Source: Campylobacterota bacterium (GTDB taxonomy: Bacteria > Campylobacterota > Campylobacteria > Campylobacterales > JALSKU01). Taken from it: a stretch of 15,588 nucleotides of DNA. Of the stretch, positions 1 to 7,573 are shown one piece after another. The DNA lies in NCBI GenBank assembly GCA_013153915.1, contig JAADDL010000142.1, positions 1 through 15,588 of the forward strand, read 5' to 3'. The notes below the pieces were generated by a model. The model saw only the letters and a list, made by a program, of their open reading frames with translations. It searched no databases and was not told the origin of the DNA. Both the position numbers and the translations under genes were made by a program. The stretch's first letter is position 1; each line of letters starts with the position of its first letter.

Positions 1-763
1 TTTTTTTCATTTTCGCAAACGACTCAAAATCTTTTCCGTCAAATCTCTTAAACTCTTTTGAATAAAATGAAAGGTATCTATTTATATCGCTTTTCGCCCA
101 GCTATCTTTCCATCTATACAAAAAAGACAATATCTTTGCTATCTCTTCTTTGTTAGCTTTTTTTAGTCTATTTTCGGCAATAATCACATATGTCTTTTTG
201 GGCTTTAAAATCTCTTTTAAATTCTTAATCTTATCGTTTTTCATCACGAGACAACCCTTTGTAATATCTGGTCTCTTGTCGTTTTTCAAAGGATATCCGT
301 GTATCCAAATACCGTGACCGTTTCTACCCGCTAATTTATCAAAGAGATTTGGATACGATAAGGCGAAAGCAACCGGTCCGTAAAAAGTATCTTGCGGTAC
401 GAAAGTGGAAACTATGGTATAAACACCTACCGGAGTTATCAAATCTCCCTCTTTTTTTTTCTCGCCGTTTTTGCCCACTAAAACCGAAGATTTAAAACTT
501 CTTTCAATCTTGCCCGAAGAGATATCGTAAACTTCCAATATTTTATCTTTTTTGTCACATAATATGACGTTTTTACCGCTCTCGTAGTAACCTAAAGAAA
601 CGTCGTAATCCTTTAAATAATCGCTCCAATATTTTGGATCTTTTAGTAAAGCGTCAAATCTATTTTTTACGCTTTCTATACCTTTATGTCTGTATAAATC
701 TATAAAATTTTCCGCATTTAAAAGCGACAAGGATAGCAAAATAAGATAAAAAACTCTTCTCAT
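1..763 (-). CDS. L,D-carboxypeptidase/transpeptidase (YkuD family, Csd6/Pgp2-like), 3' end missing
   Basis: The reading frame is open from the ATG at 761-763 to the left edge, giving 254 residues, so the end of the gene is outside the window. Residues 1-17 form a hydrophobic signal peptide (MRRVFYLILLSLSLLNA), placing the enzyme in the periplasm. A YkuD catalytic domain follows, with the motif IWIHGYP (His155) and TKGCLVM (Cys171), the usual His and nucleophile Cys 16 residues apart. After about residue 200 an NTF2-like tail begins (YRWKDSWAKSDINRYLSFY). YkuD plus NTF2 is the architecture of Campylobacter Pgp2 and Helicobacter Csd6, which trim peptidoglycan tetrapeptides to tripeptides and set helical cell shape. 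That role is inferred from the family. A GGAG sequence lies about 9 nt before the ATG. The gene sits 39 bp after cca and is probably the last gene of the leu-cca transcript seen here. Confidence 0.85.
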   Translation of the reverse strand, partial: MRRVFYLILLSLSLLNAENFIDLYRHKGIESVKNRFDALLKDPKYWSDYLKDYDVSLGYYESGKNVILCDKKDKILEVYDISSGKIERSFKSSVLVGKNGEKKKEGDLITPVGVYTIVSTFVPQDTFYGPVAFALSYPNLFDKLAGRNGHGIWIHGYPLKNDKRPDITKGCLVMKNDKIKNLKEILKPKKTYVIIAENRLKKANKEEIAKILSFLYRWKDSWAKSDINRYLSFYSKEFKRFDGKDFESFAKMKK

Positions 764-802
764 AGTATTATTCTCCGATAAAATTAAAAAAAAGGATTTT
801 AC

Positions 803-1933
803 CTAAATTTTCTTTAAAAAGTTATCAATATAAGCCAGTTTACGCTTTTTGATTTCGTTAGAGATATCTTTGCCGACAAAGCCGTCTTTTATGACATCGC
901 TTGATTTGACGCCCGTTTCAAGCGCTTTGTCGTAAACTCCAAGTTTTATAGCTCTCTTTTTTACTTGAGGTTTGTAGCCCTCGAGCCATTTGGATATCGG
1001 CATATCCAAAGCGACTTGCAAGATGTATCTATCGTCTATCTTTGCAGGAGGCATAGGCTGTTTTTTGTAAAATCTCTCATAAATCTTAGGGGCGTTTATG
1101 GCGGATAAAAAGACGGTTATATCTACTTTTAGCACTTTAGCGAGAATATACAAAAAATAGTAGCGATAATTTTCCTCGTCAAAGCTGTTTTGATACTTTA
1201 TAAACTCTTTGCAAATCGTTATAAACTCTCGACACTTCACTCTAAAACCGAACAATTTTTCAAAAACTCCGAGTTTAAAAAGATAGTATGTCCCTATATG
1301 AAGATTTTTTGCCAAAAAAAGTTTTTCAAACTCCCAAAATATCCTCTCTTTACTCAAGTCGTCAAGACCTATGCCTCTCATAACGGCAACGGAGTCTTTT
1401 TCGCATTTAAAACCGAATCTTGCGGCAAACTGAACGGCTCTTAGCACCCTTAGGCTATCTTCGGCAAAACTATCCTTATCCACTATCCTTAAAAGCCTAT
1501 TTTCCAAATCCTCTTTACCGCCCCAAAAATCGAGCAATCTACCCGAAAATATATCAAGCATCAAAGCATTTACGGTAAAATCTCGTCTTTTTGAAGCCTC
1601 TTTCTCATCGGTAGCTATCCGGACTTCAAAAGCTTTGTGTCCTTTGCCTACCTTTTTTTCCGTCCTAGGTAGCGATATATCGATATTTTTCCATTTATAA
1701 ACAAAAAATTTTTTACCGACCCCCACGGCGCCGAAATCAGCCATGATTTTTTCAAATTTATCTCGGGGTATATCGTAAACTTCTATATCGAGATCTTTTA
1801 CGGGGTTTTTTAGGTAAATATCCCTAACGGCGCCTCCGACAAGATAGGCTCTTTTTGTATATCGTGAAAGATACTCTTTTAAAGCGGTAAAGTTTTTGTA
1901 GGTTTCTTCATCGACGCTACTTCTTATCGGCAC
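803..1933 (-). CDS. cca: CCA tRNA nucleotidyltransferase (class II poly(A) polymerase-like)
   Basis: This 376-residue protein has the class II CCA-adding enzyme head. The motif LVGGAVRD at 31-38 binds nucleotide, the carboxylate pair in KDLDIEV (Asp47, Asp49) binds metal, RRDFTVNAL lies at 116-124, and an EDSLRVLRAVQFAARFGF segment forms the nucleotide-selecting neck. Enzymes of this family add or repair the 3' CCA of tRNAs in the cytoplasm. In some bacteria the work is split between a CC-adding and an A-adding paralogue, and one sequence cannot settle which this is. The first codon is GTG (1931-1933) with only a weak purine-rich sequence upstream. The start overlaps the preceding CiaD-like gene by 17 bp, so translation is probably coupled. 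The stop is TAG at 803-805. Confidence 0.93.
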   Translation of the reverse strand: MPIRSSVDEETYKNFTALKEYLSRYTKRAYLVGGAVRDIYLKNPVKDLDIEVYDIPRDKFEKIMADFGAVGVGKKFFVYKWKNIDISLPRTEKKVGKGHKAFEVRIATDEKEASKRRDFTVNALMLDIFSGRLLDFWGGKEDLENRLLRIVDKDSFAEDSLRVLRAVQFAARFGFKCEKDSVAVMRGIGLDDLSKERIFWEFEKLFLAKNLHIGTYYLFKLGVFEKLFGFRVKCREFITICKEFIKYQNSFDEENYRYYFLYILAKVLKVDITVFLSAINAPKIYERFYKKQPMPPAKIDDRYILQVALDMPISKWLEGYKPQVKKRAIKLGVYDKALETGVKSSDVIKDGFVGKDISNEIKKRKLAYIDNFLKKI

Positions 1934-2234
1934 TCTCTTTGAGCCTCTCGTCGATAGTAGCTAAAAGATACTCCAAAAAATTGAGAGTCAACTCGACTTT
2001 TGCCTCTATATTTTTATTGTTCGGAGATTTAAAACCCTCAAACAACACAAGTATCCTCTCTTTTAGATTTTTTAAAAATATCTCCTCTTTAAGCTCAAGA
2101 TGGTTATCTTGTTTCTCTTTTGCTTGGGAAGCTTGGGTAAGCTCTTTTTCGATATCCTCCGCCTCTTTGGTTATCTCATCGTCTTTTTCGTCTATCTCCG
2201 CAAGCGTAGATAAAACTATATCTTTTAGTTCCAT
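1917..2234 (-). CDS. CiaD-like small cytoplasmic protein
   Basis: This small charged protein (105 residues from the ATG chosen here) has no signal peptide or membrane segment. The first half (MELKDIVLSTLAEIDEKDDE and on) is acidic and likely helical or coiled coil. The second half contains IFLKNLKERILVLFEGF followed by an NKNIEAKVELTLNFLEYLLATIDERL segment, a pattern I associate with CiaD-like proteins of Campylobacterota. In C. jejuni ciaD (Cj0788) lies next to the CCA enzyme gene (Cj0789), and the same adjacency is seen here. CiaD is described there as a secreted invasion effector, but in a likely free-living species that role need not apply. A GTG at 2247-2249 would add five residues. ATG 2232-2234 is preferred because AAGGTGG stands at a workable distance before it. 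The gene overlaps both neighbours slightly. Confidence 0.75.
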   Translation of the reverse strand: MELKDIVLSTLAEIDEKDDEITKEAEDIEKELTQASQAKEKQDNHLELKEEIFLKNLKERILVLFEGFKSPNNKNIEAKVELTLNFLEYLLATIDERLKESADKK

Positions 2235-2473
2235 AACTTTAACAACCACCTTTCAAATTCTAAAAATTCAACTTTGCTATCCATATTGATAAAAAAGTTT
2301 TTCATCTCTTCGTTTACTCCCGAAAAACTTTTTCTAATACCCGACAATCTCTTGATGGCGATTTTAGCCTCTTTGTTGTCGGGGTCTTTTTTCAATATCT
2401 CTTTATATATCTCCAAGGCTTCCTCTTTTAGCCCTTGAAGTTCATATATGGACGCAAGTGTCAAAGTTTTCAT
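2225..2473 (-). CDS. Short tetratricopeptide-repeat protein
   Basis: This is an 82-residue protein with no signal peptide. Residues 5-38 read as one TPR unit: ASIYELQGLKEEALEIYKEI followed by LKKDPDNKEAK, with the small/large residue spacing (A7, Y10, G14, A19, Y23, P31) of that fold. The tail (MDSKVEFLEFERWLLKLWN) is amphipathic and may dock on a partner. One TPR is too short to be a full superhelix, so it probably dimerises or binds another protein. The gene starts 7 bp after the leuB stop and overlaps the start of the CiaD-like gene, so the three are likely cotranslated. The function is not known to me. The gene belongs to the conserved leuB-cca neighbourhood rather than to leucine synthesis as such. 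Confidence 0.75.
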   Translation of the reverse strand: MKTLTLASIYELQGLKEEALEIYKEILKKDPDNKEAKIAIKRLSGIRKSFSGVNEEMKNFFINMDSKVEFLEFERWLLKLWN

Positions 2474-2480
2474 ATCAGAC

Positions 2481-3548
2481 CTATTTTTCTATATTTTTCG
2501 CTATGATATCACCCATTTCACTCGTCGAGCAAACTTTTTTAGCACCGTATTTCGCCATATCGGCGGTTCTGTATCCGTCGTGTAAAGTTTTGGCTATGGC
2601 TCTATCTATCGCCAAAGACGCATCTAACTCATTTAACGAATATTTTAGCAACATAGCGGCACTCGATATCGTTGCTATCGGGTTTGCTATGCCTTGACCC
2701 GCAATATCGGGAGCCGAGCCGTGTATGGGTTCGTACACTCCTATCTTTCCTCCTATGGAAGCAGAAGGCAAAAGCCCAATAGAGCCGCTTATCATGCTTG
2801 CTTCATCGCTTAAAATATCGCCGAATATATTGCCCGTCAGTATCACGTCAAACTGTTTGGGATCAAGTATAAGTTGCATAGACGCATTATCGACATACAT
2901 ATGCGTAAGCTCGACTTCGGGATACTCTTTTGCCACCTCTTCGGCGGTTTCACGCCACAGTTGACTCACTTCCAAAACATTTGCCTTATCTACCGAGCAA
3001 ACCTTTTTTCTTCTTTTTTGAGCTATTTCAAAAGCTATTTTAGCTATCCTTCTTATCTCTTCTTTGGTGTAAACCATAGTATTATAAGCCATATCTTCTC
3101 TTTTTTCTCTTGGTTTACCGAAGTAGATACCGCCGGTCAATTCTCTAACCACCATCAAATCAACCCCGTCAACGATCTCCTCTTTTAGATGACTTGCGCC
3201 GGTTAGTTCATGGTAAACTTTTACGGGTCTTAGATTGGCAAATACTCCAAGAGCGGTTCTAAACCTCAAAAGTCCCGTTTCGGGCTTTAAATCTCTATGC
3301 AGATGGTCCCACTTGTATCCGCCGATAGAACCGAATAAGACGGCGTCGCTATTTAAGGCGCCCTCTACGGTCTCATTAGGCAAAGGATCACCCGTTTCGT
3401 CATAAGCGCAACCGCCCATAAGATACTCTTTATAGCTAAAATCTATATCGAAAACTTCTCCCACTCTATCCAAAACTTTTATCGCTTCATCCACTATCTC
3501 GGGACCTATTCCGTCGCCTTTTATGACCGCTATGTTGTAGCTTTTCAT
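2481..3548 (-). CDS. leuB: 3-isopropylmalate dehydrogenase
   Basis: This cytoplasmic enzyme of leucine biosynthesis oxidises and decarboxylates 3-isopropylmalate with NAD+ to 2-oxoisocaproate. The 355-residue length is normal for the family. The N-terminus NIAVIKGDGIGPEIV is typical, and the substrate loop LLRFRTALGVFANLRPV supplies the arginines. The family signature is NIFGDILSDEASMISGSIG, with the metal-binding Asp residues, followed by LLPSASIG. The NAD-binding segment EPIHGSAPDIAGQGIANP is complete. The start ATG overlaps the leuD stop by 4 bp (ATGA), indicating translational coupling. leuC and leuA are not in the window. Confidence 0.97.
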   Translation of the reverse strand: MKSYNIAVIKGDGIGPEIVDEAIKVLDRVGEVFDIDFSYKEYLMGGCAYDETGDPLPNETVEGALNSDAVLFGSIGGYKWDHLHRDLKPETGLLRFRTALGVFANLRPVKVYHELTGASHLKEEIVDGVDLMVVRELTGGIYFGKPREKREDMAYNTMVYTKEEIRRIAKIAFEIAQKRRKKVCSVDKANVLEVSQLWRETAEEVAKEYPEVELTHMYVDNASMQLILDPKQFDVILTGNIFGDILSDEASMISGSIGLLPSASIGGKIGVYEPIHGSAPDIAGQGIANPIATISSAAMLLKYSLNELDASLAIDRAIAKTLHDGYRTADMAKYGAKKVCSTSEMGDIIAKNIEK

Positions 3549-4048
3549 TTTGCACCGCCGTTTATGCTTTTTTTGGCATAATTCATCAATCCGCCCGTAG
3601 ATATCAACTCTTGCATAAATTCGGGAATCGGGGTAAAAAGGTAGCTTTTACCTTTGGTTATATCCTCTATCTTGCCGTTTTCCATATCTATCTTTACGCT
3701 ATCTCCCTCATCTATCTCGTCACTCTCTTTTAGCTCAAATATCGGTAACCCCATGTTAAAAGCGTTTCTATAAAATATCCTAGCGAACGATTTGGCAATG
3801 ACCGCCGAAACACCCGCCTCTTTTAGGGCTATAGGCGCATGCTCTCTACTGCTTCCGCATCCGAAATTTTCACCCGCTACTATGATGTCGCCTCTGTTTA
3901 ACTTATTTACAAATTCAGGATCGGCATCCTCCATAACATGCTTTGCCAACTCTTTAGGGTCGGAAGTGTTTAGGTATCTTGCCGCTATTATCAAGTCCGT
4001 ATCGATATTGTCACCGAATTTCCAAACTTTACCGCTTATCGTATTCAT
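3545..4048 (-). CDS. leuD: 3-isopropylmalate dehydratase small subunit
   Basis: This 167-residue protein is the small (swivel domain) subunit that, with LeuC, isomerises 2-isopropylmalate to 3-isopropylmalate. It shows GKVWKFGDNIDTDLIIAARY at the N-terminus and GENFGCGSSREHAP, the substrate-contacting signature. The short length matches the archaeal/epsilonproteobacterial LeuD type rather than the ~200-residue enterobacterial form. The related homoaconitase small subunit has the same fold, but the leuB partner argues for leucine synthesis. AAGGA stands about six bases before the ATG. The gene heads the minus-strand operon in this window and its promoter must lie in 4049-4150. A possible weak -10 (TAAAAT, complement of 4081-4086) is visible but not convincing. 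Confidence 0.95.
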   Translation of the reverse strand: MNTISGKVWKFGDNIDTDLIIAARYLNTSDPKELAKHVMEDADPEFVNKLNRGDIIVAGENFGCGSSREHAPIALKEAGVSAVIAKSFARIFYRNAFNMGLPIFELKESDEIDEGDSVKIDMENGKIEDITKGKSYLFTPIPEFMQELISTGGLMNYAKKSINGGAK

Positions 4049-4130
4049 AATTATCCTTAGTTTTATCTTTGTATTGTGGGATTTTATCTAAAAATGGGTA
4101 TAAATAAGTTTAAAAAGCGTGATTTAAAAT

Positions 4131-4156
4131 AAGTTACAACTTCAAAAGAGTATAAT
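4131..4156 (+). promoter_or_regulatory. Promoter of the GlpA-like operon, -10 TATAAT, with small palindrome
   Basis: A perfect TATAAT lies at 4151-4156, preceded by AAAGAG. No -35 hexamer fits at 16-18 bp, as is common for sigma-70 promoters in Campylobacterota. A 5-2-5 palindrome AAGTT-AC-AACTT at 4131-4142 sits just upstream of the -10 and could be an operator. The 9-mer AAATAAGTT occurs at 4102-4110 and again at 4127-4135. Transcription would begin near 4163, upstream of the GTG start at 4185 but downstream of the ATG at 4155. Confidence 0.6.
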
Positions 4157-4172
4157 GGCAACTATATTTTAC

Positions 4173-4177
4173 AAAGG
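4173..4177 (+). promoter_or_regulatory. Ribosome binding site deciding the GTG start at 4185
   Basis: AAAGG lies seven bases before GTG 4185-4187. The upstream in-frame ATG at 4155-4157 overlaps the -10 box TATAAT and has no ribosome binding site, so the GTG is the better start. Confidence 0.6.
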
Positions 4178-4184
4178 CTTTTTG

Positions 4185-5591
4185 GTGAAACATATAGATT
4201 TGAACGATCTTTTTCCTATCAAAAAAGATGATTTTGACGAAAACGAGATATTTGATATCGCCGTTATAGGCGGCGGTGTGGTAGGGTGCGCTCTTTTTAG
4301 AGAGTTTTGTATAAACGGAGCCAAAAGCGTCCTCATAGAGAAAGAAAACGATATTTTAGAGGGCGCCAGCAAAGGCAATAGCGCTTTACTTCACACGGGT
4401 TTTGACGCACCCGAAGACTCTTTGGAGCTTGAATGCGTCAAAAGAGGATACGCCGAATATCTTAGACTAAAAGACGAATTGAAACTTCAGATACTAAAAA
4501 CTTCCGCTCTTGTAGTGGCTTGGAATGACGAACAGCTCGAAAAACTTGAAGGTATCTTGCAAAAAGGTTTTAGAAACGGAGTCAAAGAGCTTGAACTTAT
4601 CTCGAAAAAAGAGGTTAAAAAGCGAGAGCCTCATATAAGCGACAAAGCAAAAGGCGCGGTTTTGGTACATGGAGAGTCCGTCATAGATGCTTGGAGCGCG
4701 CCTTTGACATATCTAAAAGAGGCTGTAAGATATGGAGGAAAAAGAGCGTTTTCTCACAAAGTTTTAAGCGGTGAGTATGACGGAGAAAAGTGGACTTTAA
4801 GGACTTCAAGAGGTACGATAAGGGCAAAAACAGTCATCAATTCGGCAGGATTGTACGGAGATGAAGTTGAAAAGATAAGAGGAGGGGAGGGCTTTAGGAT
4901 AATACCTAGAAAAGGGCAGTTTATCATATATGATAAAACCGCCTACAACCTCATAAACTCTATCATCCTGCCCGTCCCCACGAAAAGAACAAAAGGTGTC
5001 GTCATCTCAAAAACCGCTTACGGCAATATCTTGGTAGGTCCGACGGCGGAAGACCAGATGAGTAAAACGGACAGCTCAACCACAAAAGAGATGCTTTTGG
5101 AGCTTCAAAAAAAAGCTTACGAAATCATACCTAAACTAAAAGAACATAGCGTCACTACCACATTTGCGGGGCTTAGACCGGCTACGGACGGTCATGTTTA
5201 TAACATAGAATACGACAAAGAAAAAGAGTGGATAAGAGTGGGCGCTATACGCTCTACGGGTTTTACTTCGTCTTTGGGCGTAGCAAAGTATGTTTTTGAG
5301 CTATACGGTAAAAGTTTTGAGAAAAAAGAGCCTCTTTATGAGTTTAAACCCACACCCAATATCACGGAGTTTGCTTCGAGGGATTATGAAAAAGAGGGTT
5401 ACGAAGAGATAGTTTGCCACTGCGAAATGGTGACCGATAGAGAGATAAAAAACGCACTCAACGATGAGTGCGGCGCGGGAACTTTGGGCGGATTGAAAAG
5501 AAGGACGAGAGTTATGATGGGTAGATGCCAAGGCTTTAACTGCATGGCAAAAGTCGCTAAAATATGCGAGGATGCAAAAAATGGTAAATGA
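4185..5591 (+). CDS. GlpA-like FAD-dependent glycerol-3-phosphate dehydrogenase with BFD-type [2Fe-2S] domain
   Basis: From the GTG start this is a 468-residue protein. A Rossmann FAD site lies at about 24-34 (DIAVIGGGVVG). The D-amino-acid-oxidase/GlpA fold follows, including KGNSALLHTGFDA, VVINSAGLYGDEV-type segments (INSAGLYGDEV here) and TTTFAGLRPATDG. The C-terminus is a BFD-like iron-sulfur domain with cysteines 411, 413, 448 and 453 (CHC ... RCQGFNC). This matches the GlpA subunit of the anaerobic G3P dehydrogenase, which oxidises glycerol-3-phosphate to dihydroxyacetone phosphate. It has no membrane segment, so it would need a partner to pass electrons to quinone. It overlaps the next gene by 11 bp, and the two products probably form a complex. 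Related DAO-family enzymes oxidise 2-hydroxyglutarate or other hydroxyacids, so substrate certainty rests on the glpD and phosphodiesterase genes nearby. Confidence 0.8.
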   Translation: MKHIDLNDLFPIKKDDFDENEIFDIAVIGGGVVGCALFREFCINGAKSVLIEKENDILEGASKGNSALLHTGFDAPEDSLELECVKRGYAEYLRLKDELKLQILKTSALVVAWNDEQLEKLEGILQKGFRNGVKELELISKKEVKKREPHISDKAKGAVLVHGESVIDAWSAPLTYLKEAVRYGGKRAFSHKVLSGEYDGEKWTLRTSRGTIRAKTVINSAGLYGDEVEKIRGGEGFRIIPRKGQFIIYDKTAYNLINSIILPVPTKRTKGVVISKTAYGNILVGPTAEDQMSKTDSSTTKEMLLELQKKAYEIIPKLKEHSVTTTFAGLRPATDGHVYNIEYDKEKEWIRVGAIRSTGFTSSLGVAKYVFELYGKSFEKKEPLYEFKPTPNITEFASRDYEKEGYEEIVCHCEMVTDREIKNALNDECGAGTLGGLKRRTRVMMGRCQGFNCMAKVAKICEDAKNGK

Positions 5592-6807
5592 TATAAATAT
5601 TGCCGTCATAGGTGCGGGACCTGCGGGATTATCTTGTGCTACTCAGCTTGCGAAACTCTCTCAAGAGGTTATCGTATTTGAAAGGCAGACTAAAAGCGGA
5701 GGCACTCCTTTGCACTGCGGACACAAAGGTTTTGGGATGTTGGAGTTCCAAAGAGTTTTAACGGGACCCCAGTACGGCGAACTTTTAACAAAAAAGGCAA
5801 AAAACGCAGGCGTGGATATAAGATTGAGACACTCTTTATACAAGATAGAAGACGATATCTTGCACTTTGCGACACCAAACGGCGTAAAAAAGTATAGAGC
5901 CAAAAGGGTTGTATTTGCGCTTGGAGTGAGAGAGTCTCACCGCTCAAACTATTTTATCTCGGGCATTAGAAGCCCAAATATCATAACCACGGGAGCGCTT
6001 CAAAGATTTGTTTATGAATATGAAAGCATACCTTTTAAAAGCGGAACTATATACAATACCGAACTTGTATCTTTTTCGGCTTTGGCAACTTCCAAAAAAA
6101 GCGATATCGATATAAAAACCATGGTTGAAAAAGAGAAAAATATAAAAAGTTTTTCTATCTTAAAACCGTTAAGCGAAAAGTTTTTTGAAACCGTGATAAG
6201 AACGGGCGTAAAAGATATAAGTATTTACGGAGAGGATAAAAAAATATCCCATGTAGCCGTTAAAAAAGGGGATAGAAATATTGCCGTAGAGTGTGAAGGT
6301 GTCATATTTACGGGCGGTTTTAGACCCGAGAGCGCTATTTTGCAAGAAAGATTTAAAGACTTTAACCATACCAACAAGTCGGTAAATACGACTCAAGCTT
6401 TTAGATTAAGCGACGGGAGATTTTTTGCTACCGGAAATGTCCTAAGAGGCGCTTTGGCGGCATTTAAGTGTTACTTTGAAGGCAAAAGATGTGCAAATTT
6501 CGTAGATAACTCATTAAAAGAGGAAAAAGAGCAAGAAATCATCAAGATAAAATTTGACAGCGATGAAGTGGATTGGTTTACGCCTACGATGATAGATCTG
6601 AATATCGAGAGAAAATATCTCACAAAACTTCGCTTCAAAAAAGAGCAAAAAGGCGAATTGAAAGTATTGTTAAACGGCAAACCGTTTATATTTCAAGGGG
6701 TAAACGCCAAACCGTACGAAACGGTTACGATACCTTGGATAAATTTCGAGGTAAAAAAAGGCGACAAGATAGAGATAGTTTTTACCACTGCTCCCCGGGA
6801 TATATAA
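5581..6807 (+). CDS. GlpB-like FAD/NAD(P) oxidoreductase with extra C-terminal domain
   Basis: This 408-residue protein has a dinucleotide fold at its start (NIAVIGAGPAGLSCATQLAK) and a typical pyridine-nucleotide-disulfide-oxidoreductase FAD segment (VVFALGVRESHRSN, then FFATGNVLRG). The motif GGTPLHCGHKGFG resembles the cysteine-containing loop of the middle subunit of three-part clostridial-type G3P dehydrogenases and of opine/HCN oxidases. It is therefore likely the electron-transfer partner of the upstream GlpA-like protein. Residues about 325-408, after the FAD domain, are a beta-rich, cysteine-free extension (for example LNIERKYLTKLRFKKEQKGE) that I do not recognise. No separate third subunit (DUF1667 or GlpC) follows. 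ATG 5581 is chosen over ATG 5572 because GAGGA (5568-5572) sits eight bases before 5581 and would abut 5572. The stop lies inside the end of the convergent phosphodiesterase gene. Confidence 0.75.
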   Translation: MVNDINIAVIGAGPAGLSCATQLAKLSQEVIVFERQTKSGGTPLHCGHKGFGMLEFQRVLTGPQYGELLTKKAKNAGVDIRLRHSLYKIEDDILHFATPNGVKKYRAKRVVFALGVRESHRSNYFISGIRSPNIITTGALQRFVYEYESIPFKSGTIYNTELVSFSALATSKKSDIDIKTMVEKEKNIKSFSILKPLSEKFFETVIRTGVKDISIYGEDKKISHVAVKKGDRNIAVECEGVIFTGGFRPESAILQERFKDFNHTNKSVNTTQAFRLSDGRFFATGNVLRGALAAFKCYFEGKRCANFVDNSLKEEKEQEIIKIKFDSDEVDWFTPTMIDLNIERKYLTKLRFKKEQKGELKVLLNGKPFIFQGVNAKPYETVTIPWINFEVKKGDKIEIVFTTAPRDI

Positions 6808-7570
6808 GCTCTTCGCTCAAAAATTCGTGATGATGTAATAGTGTCGTATCTTTTTCTAAGATAGCGACACAATATGCGGGGTTTTCTTCGTTTGTCAAAA
6901 AATCATCCTCACAACCCGGTTTATAAGCCACTTGAAATGTCGTGCTTCTTGTGCAACTTATCGAGATATGCTTGTATCTTGCGTCTATTATCCTATGTAA
7001 ATGTCCGCAAAATATATGTTTTATATCTTCAAACTCAACGATAGTATCGAAAAACGATTCGTAAGATCTAAAATTTGCGTGCTTGTCCATCCATAAAAGA
7101 TTTGAGCGTAAAGGAAAATGGTGCATAAAAAGATATATCTCTTTACCTTTATGCTTCAAAAGAGTTTGCTTAAGCCAAGATAGCCTATTTTCATCCATAG
7201 CGCCAAACTCTTCACCCTTTACCGTGCTGTCTAAAAATACAAACGCCTTATCGTCGTAAACCTTATCGTAAAGGATGGAGTTTTCGACACTTTCAAGTTC
7301 AAAGAATTTTTCAAGATACTCTTTTTTATCATGGTTTCCCGGGATAAGATGGACTCTTACGGGAAAGTCCTTAAGTATGCTTTTTAACTCTTCGTAAGCC
7401 CTAATATCTCCCGAGTTGGCGATATCTCCCGTGATGACGACAAACGAAGCGTCTTGATGGTTATTTACTATGCTATCAAGAGCGTATCTTAGTCTTAAAG
7501 ACGGGTCTATACCGAACAAAGAACCGTTTACTCCAAGCAGATGGGTGTCTGTTATCTGAACTATTTTCAT
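6782..7570 (-). CDS. Cyclic-nucleotide/glycerophosphodiester metallophosphodiesterase (GpdQ/CpdA-like)
   Basis: This 262-residue calcineurin-like phosphoesterase has no signal peptide and is expected to be cytoplasmic. All metal ligands are present: TDTH (Asp8, His10), GDI (Asp49), GNHD (Asn79, His80), MHHFP (His150 or His151) and GHLH (His190, His192). The spacing closely follows class III phosphodiesterases such as GpdQ of Enterobacter aerogenes, a glycerophosphodiesterase. The C-terminal segment STTFQVAYKPGCEDDF followed by NPAYCVAILE also resembles the GpdQ end. CpdA-type cAMP phosphodiesterases share this fold and remain the main alternative. The ABC permease gene ends 3 bp upstream with no clear ribosome binding site between, so translation is likely coupled, which ties the enzyme to the imported substrate. 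Its 3' end overlaps the convergent GlpB-like gene by 26 bp. Confidence 0.82.
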   Translation of the reverse strand: MKIVQITDTHLLGVNGSLFGIDPSLRLRYALDSIVNNHQDASFVVITGDIANSGDIRAYEELKSILKDFPVRVHLIPGNHDKKEYLEKFFELESVENSILYDKVYDDKAFVFLDSTVKGEEFGAMDENRLSWLKQTLLKHKGKEIYLFMHHFPLRSNLLWMDKHANFRSYESFFDTIVEFEDIKHIFCGHLHRIIDARYKHISISCTRSTTFQVAYKPGCEDDFLTNEENPAYCVAILEKDTTLLHHHEFLSEELIYPGEQW

Positions 7571-7573
7571 TAT

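Noticed and set aside
4185..5591. L-2-hydroxyglutarate oxidase for the GlpA-like gene
   Set aside because: The fold is shared, but the BFD-type [2Fe-2S] tail and the GlpB-like partner fit the GlpA type better. It is kept as an alternative in the entry.
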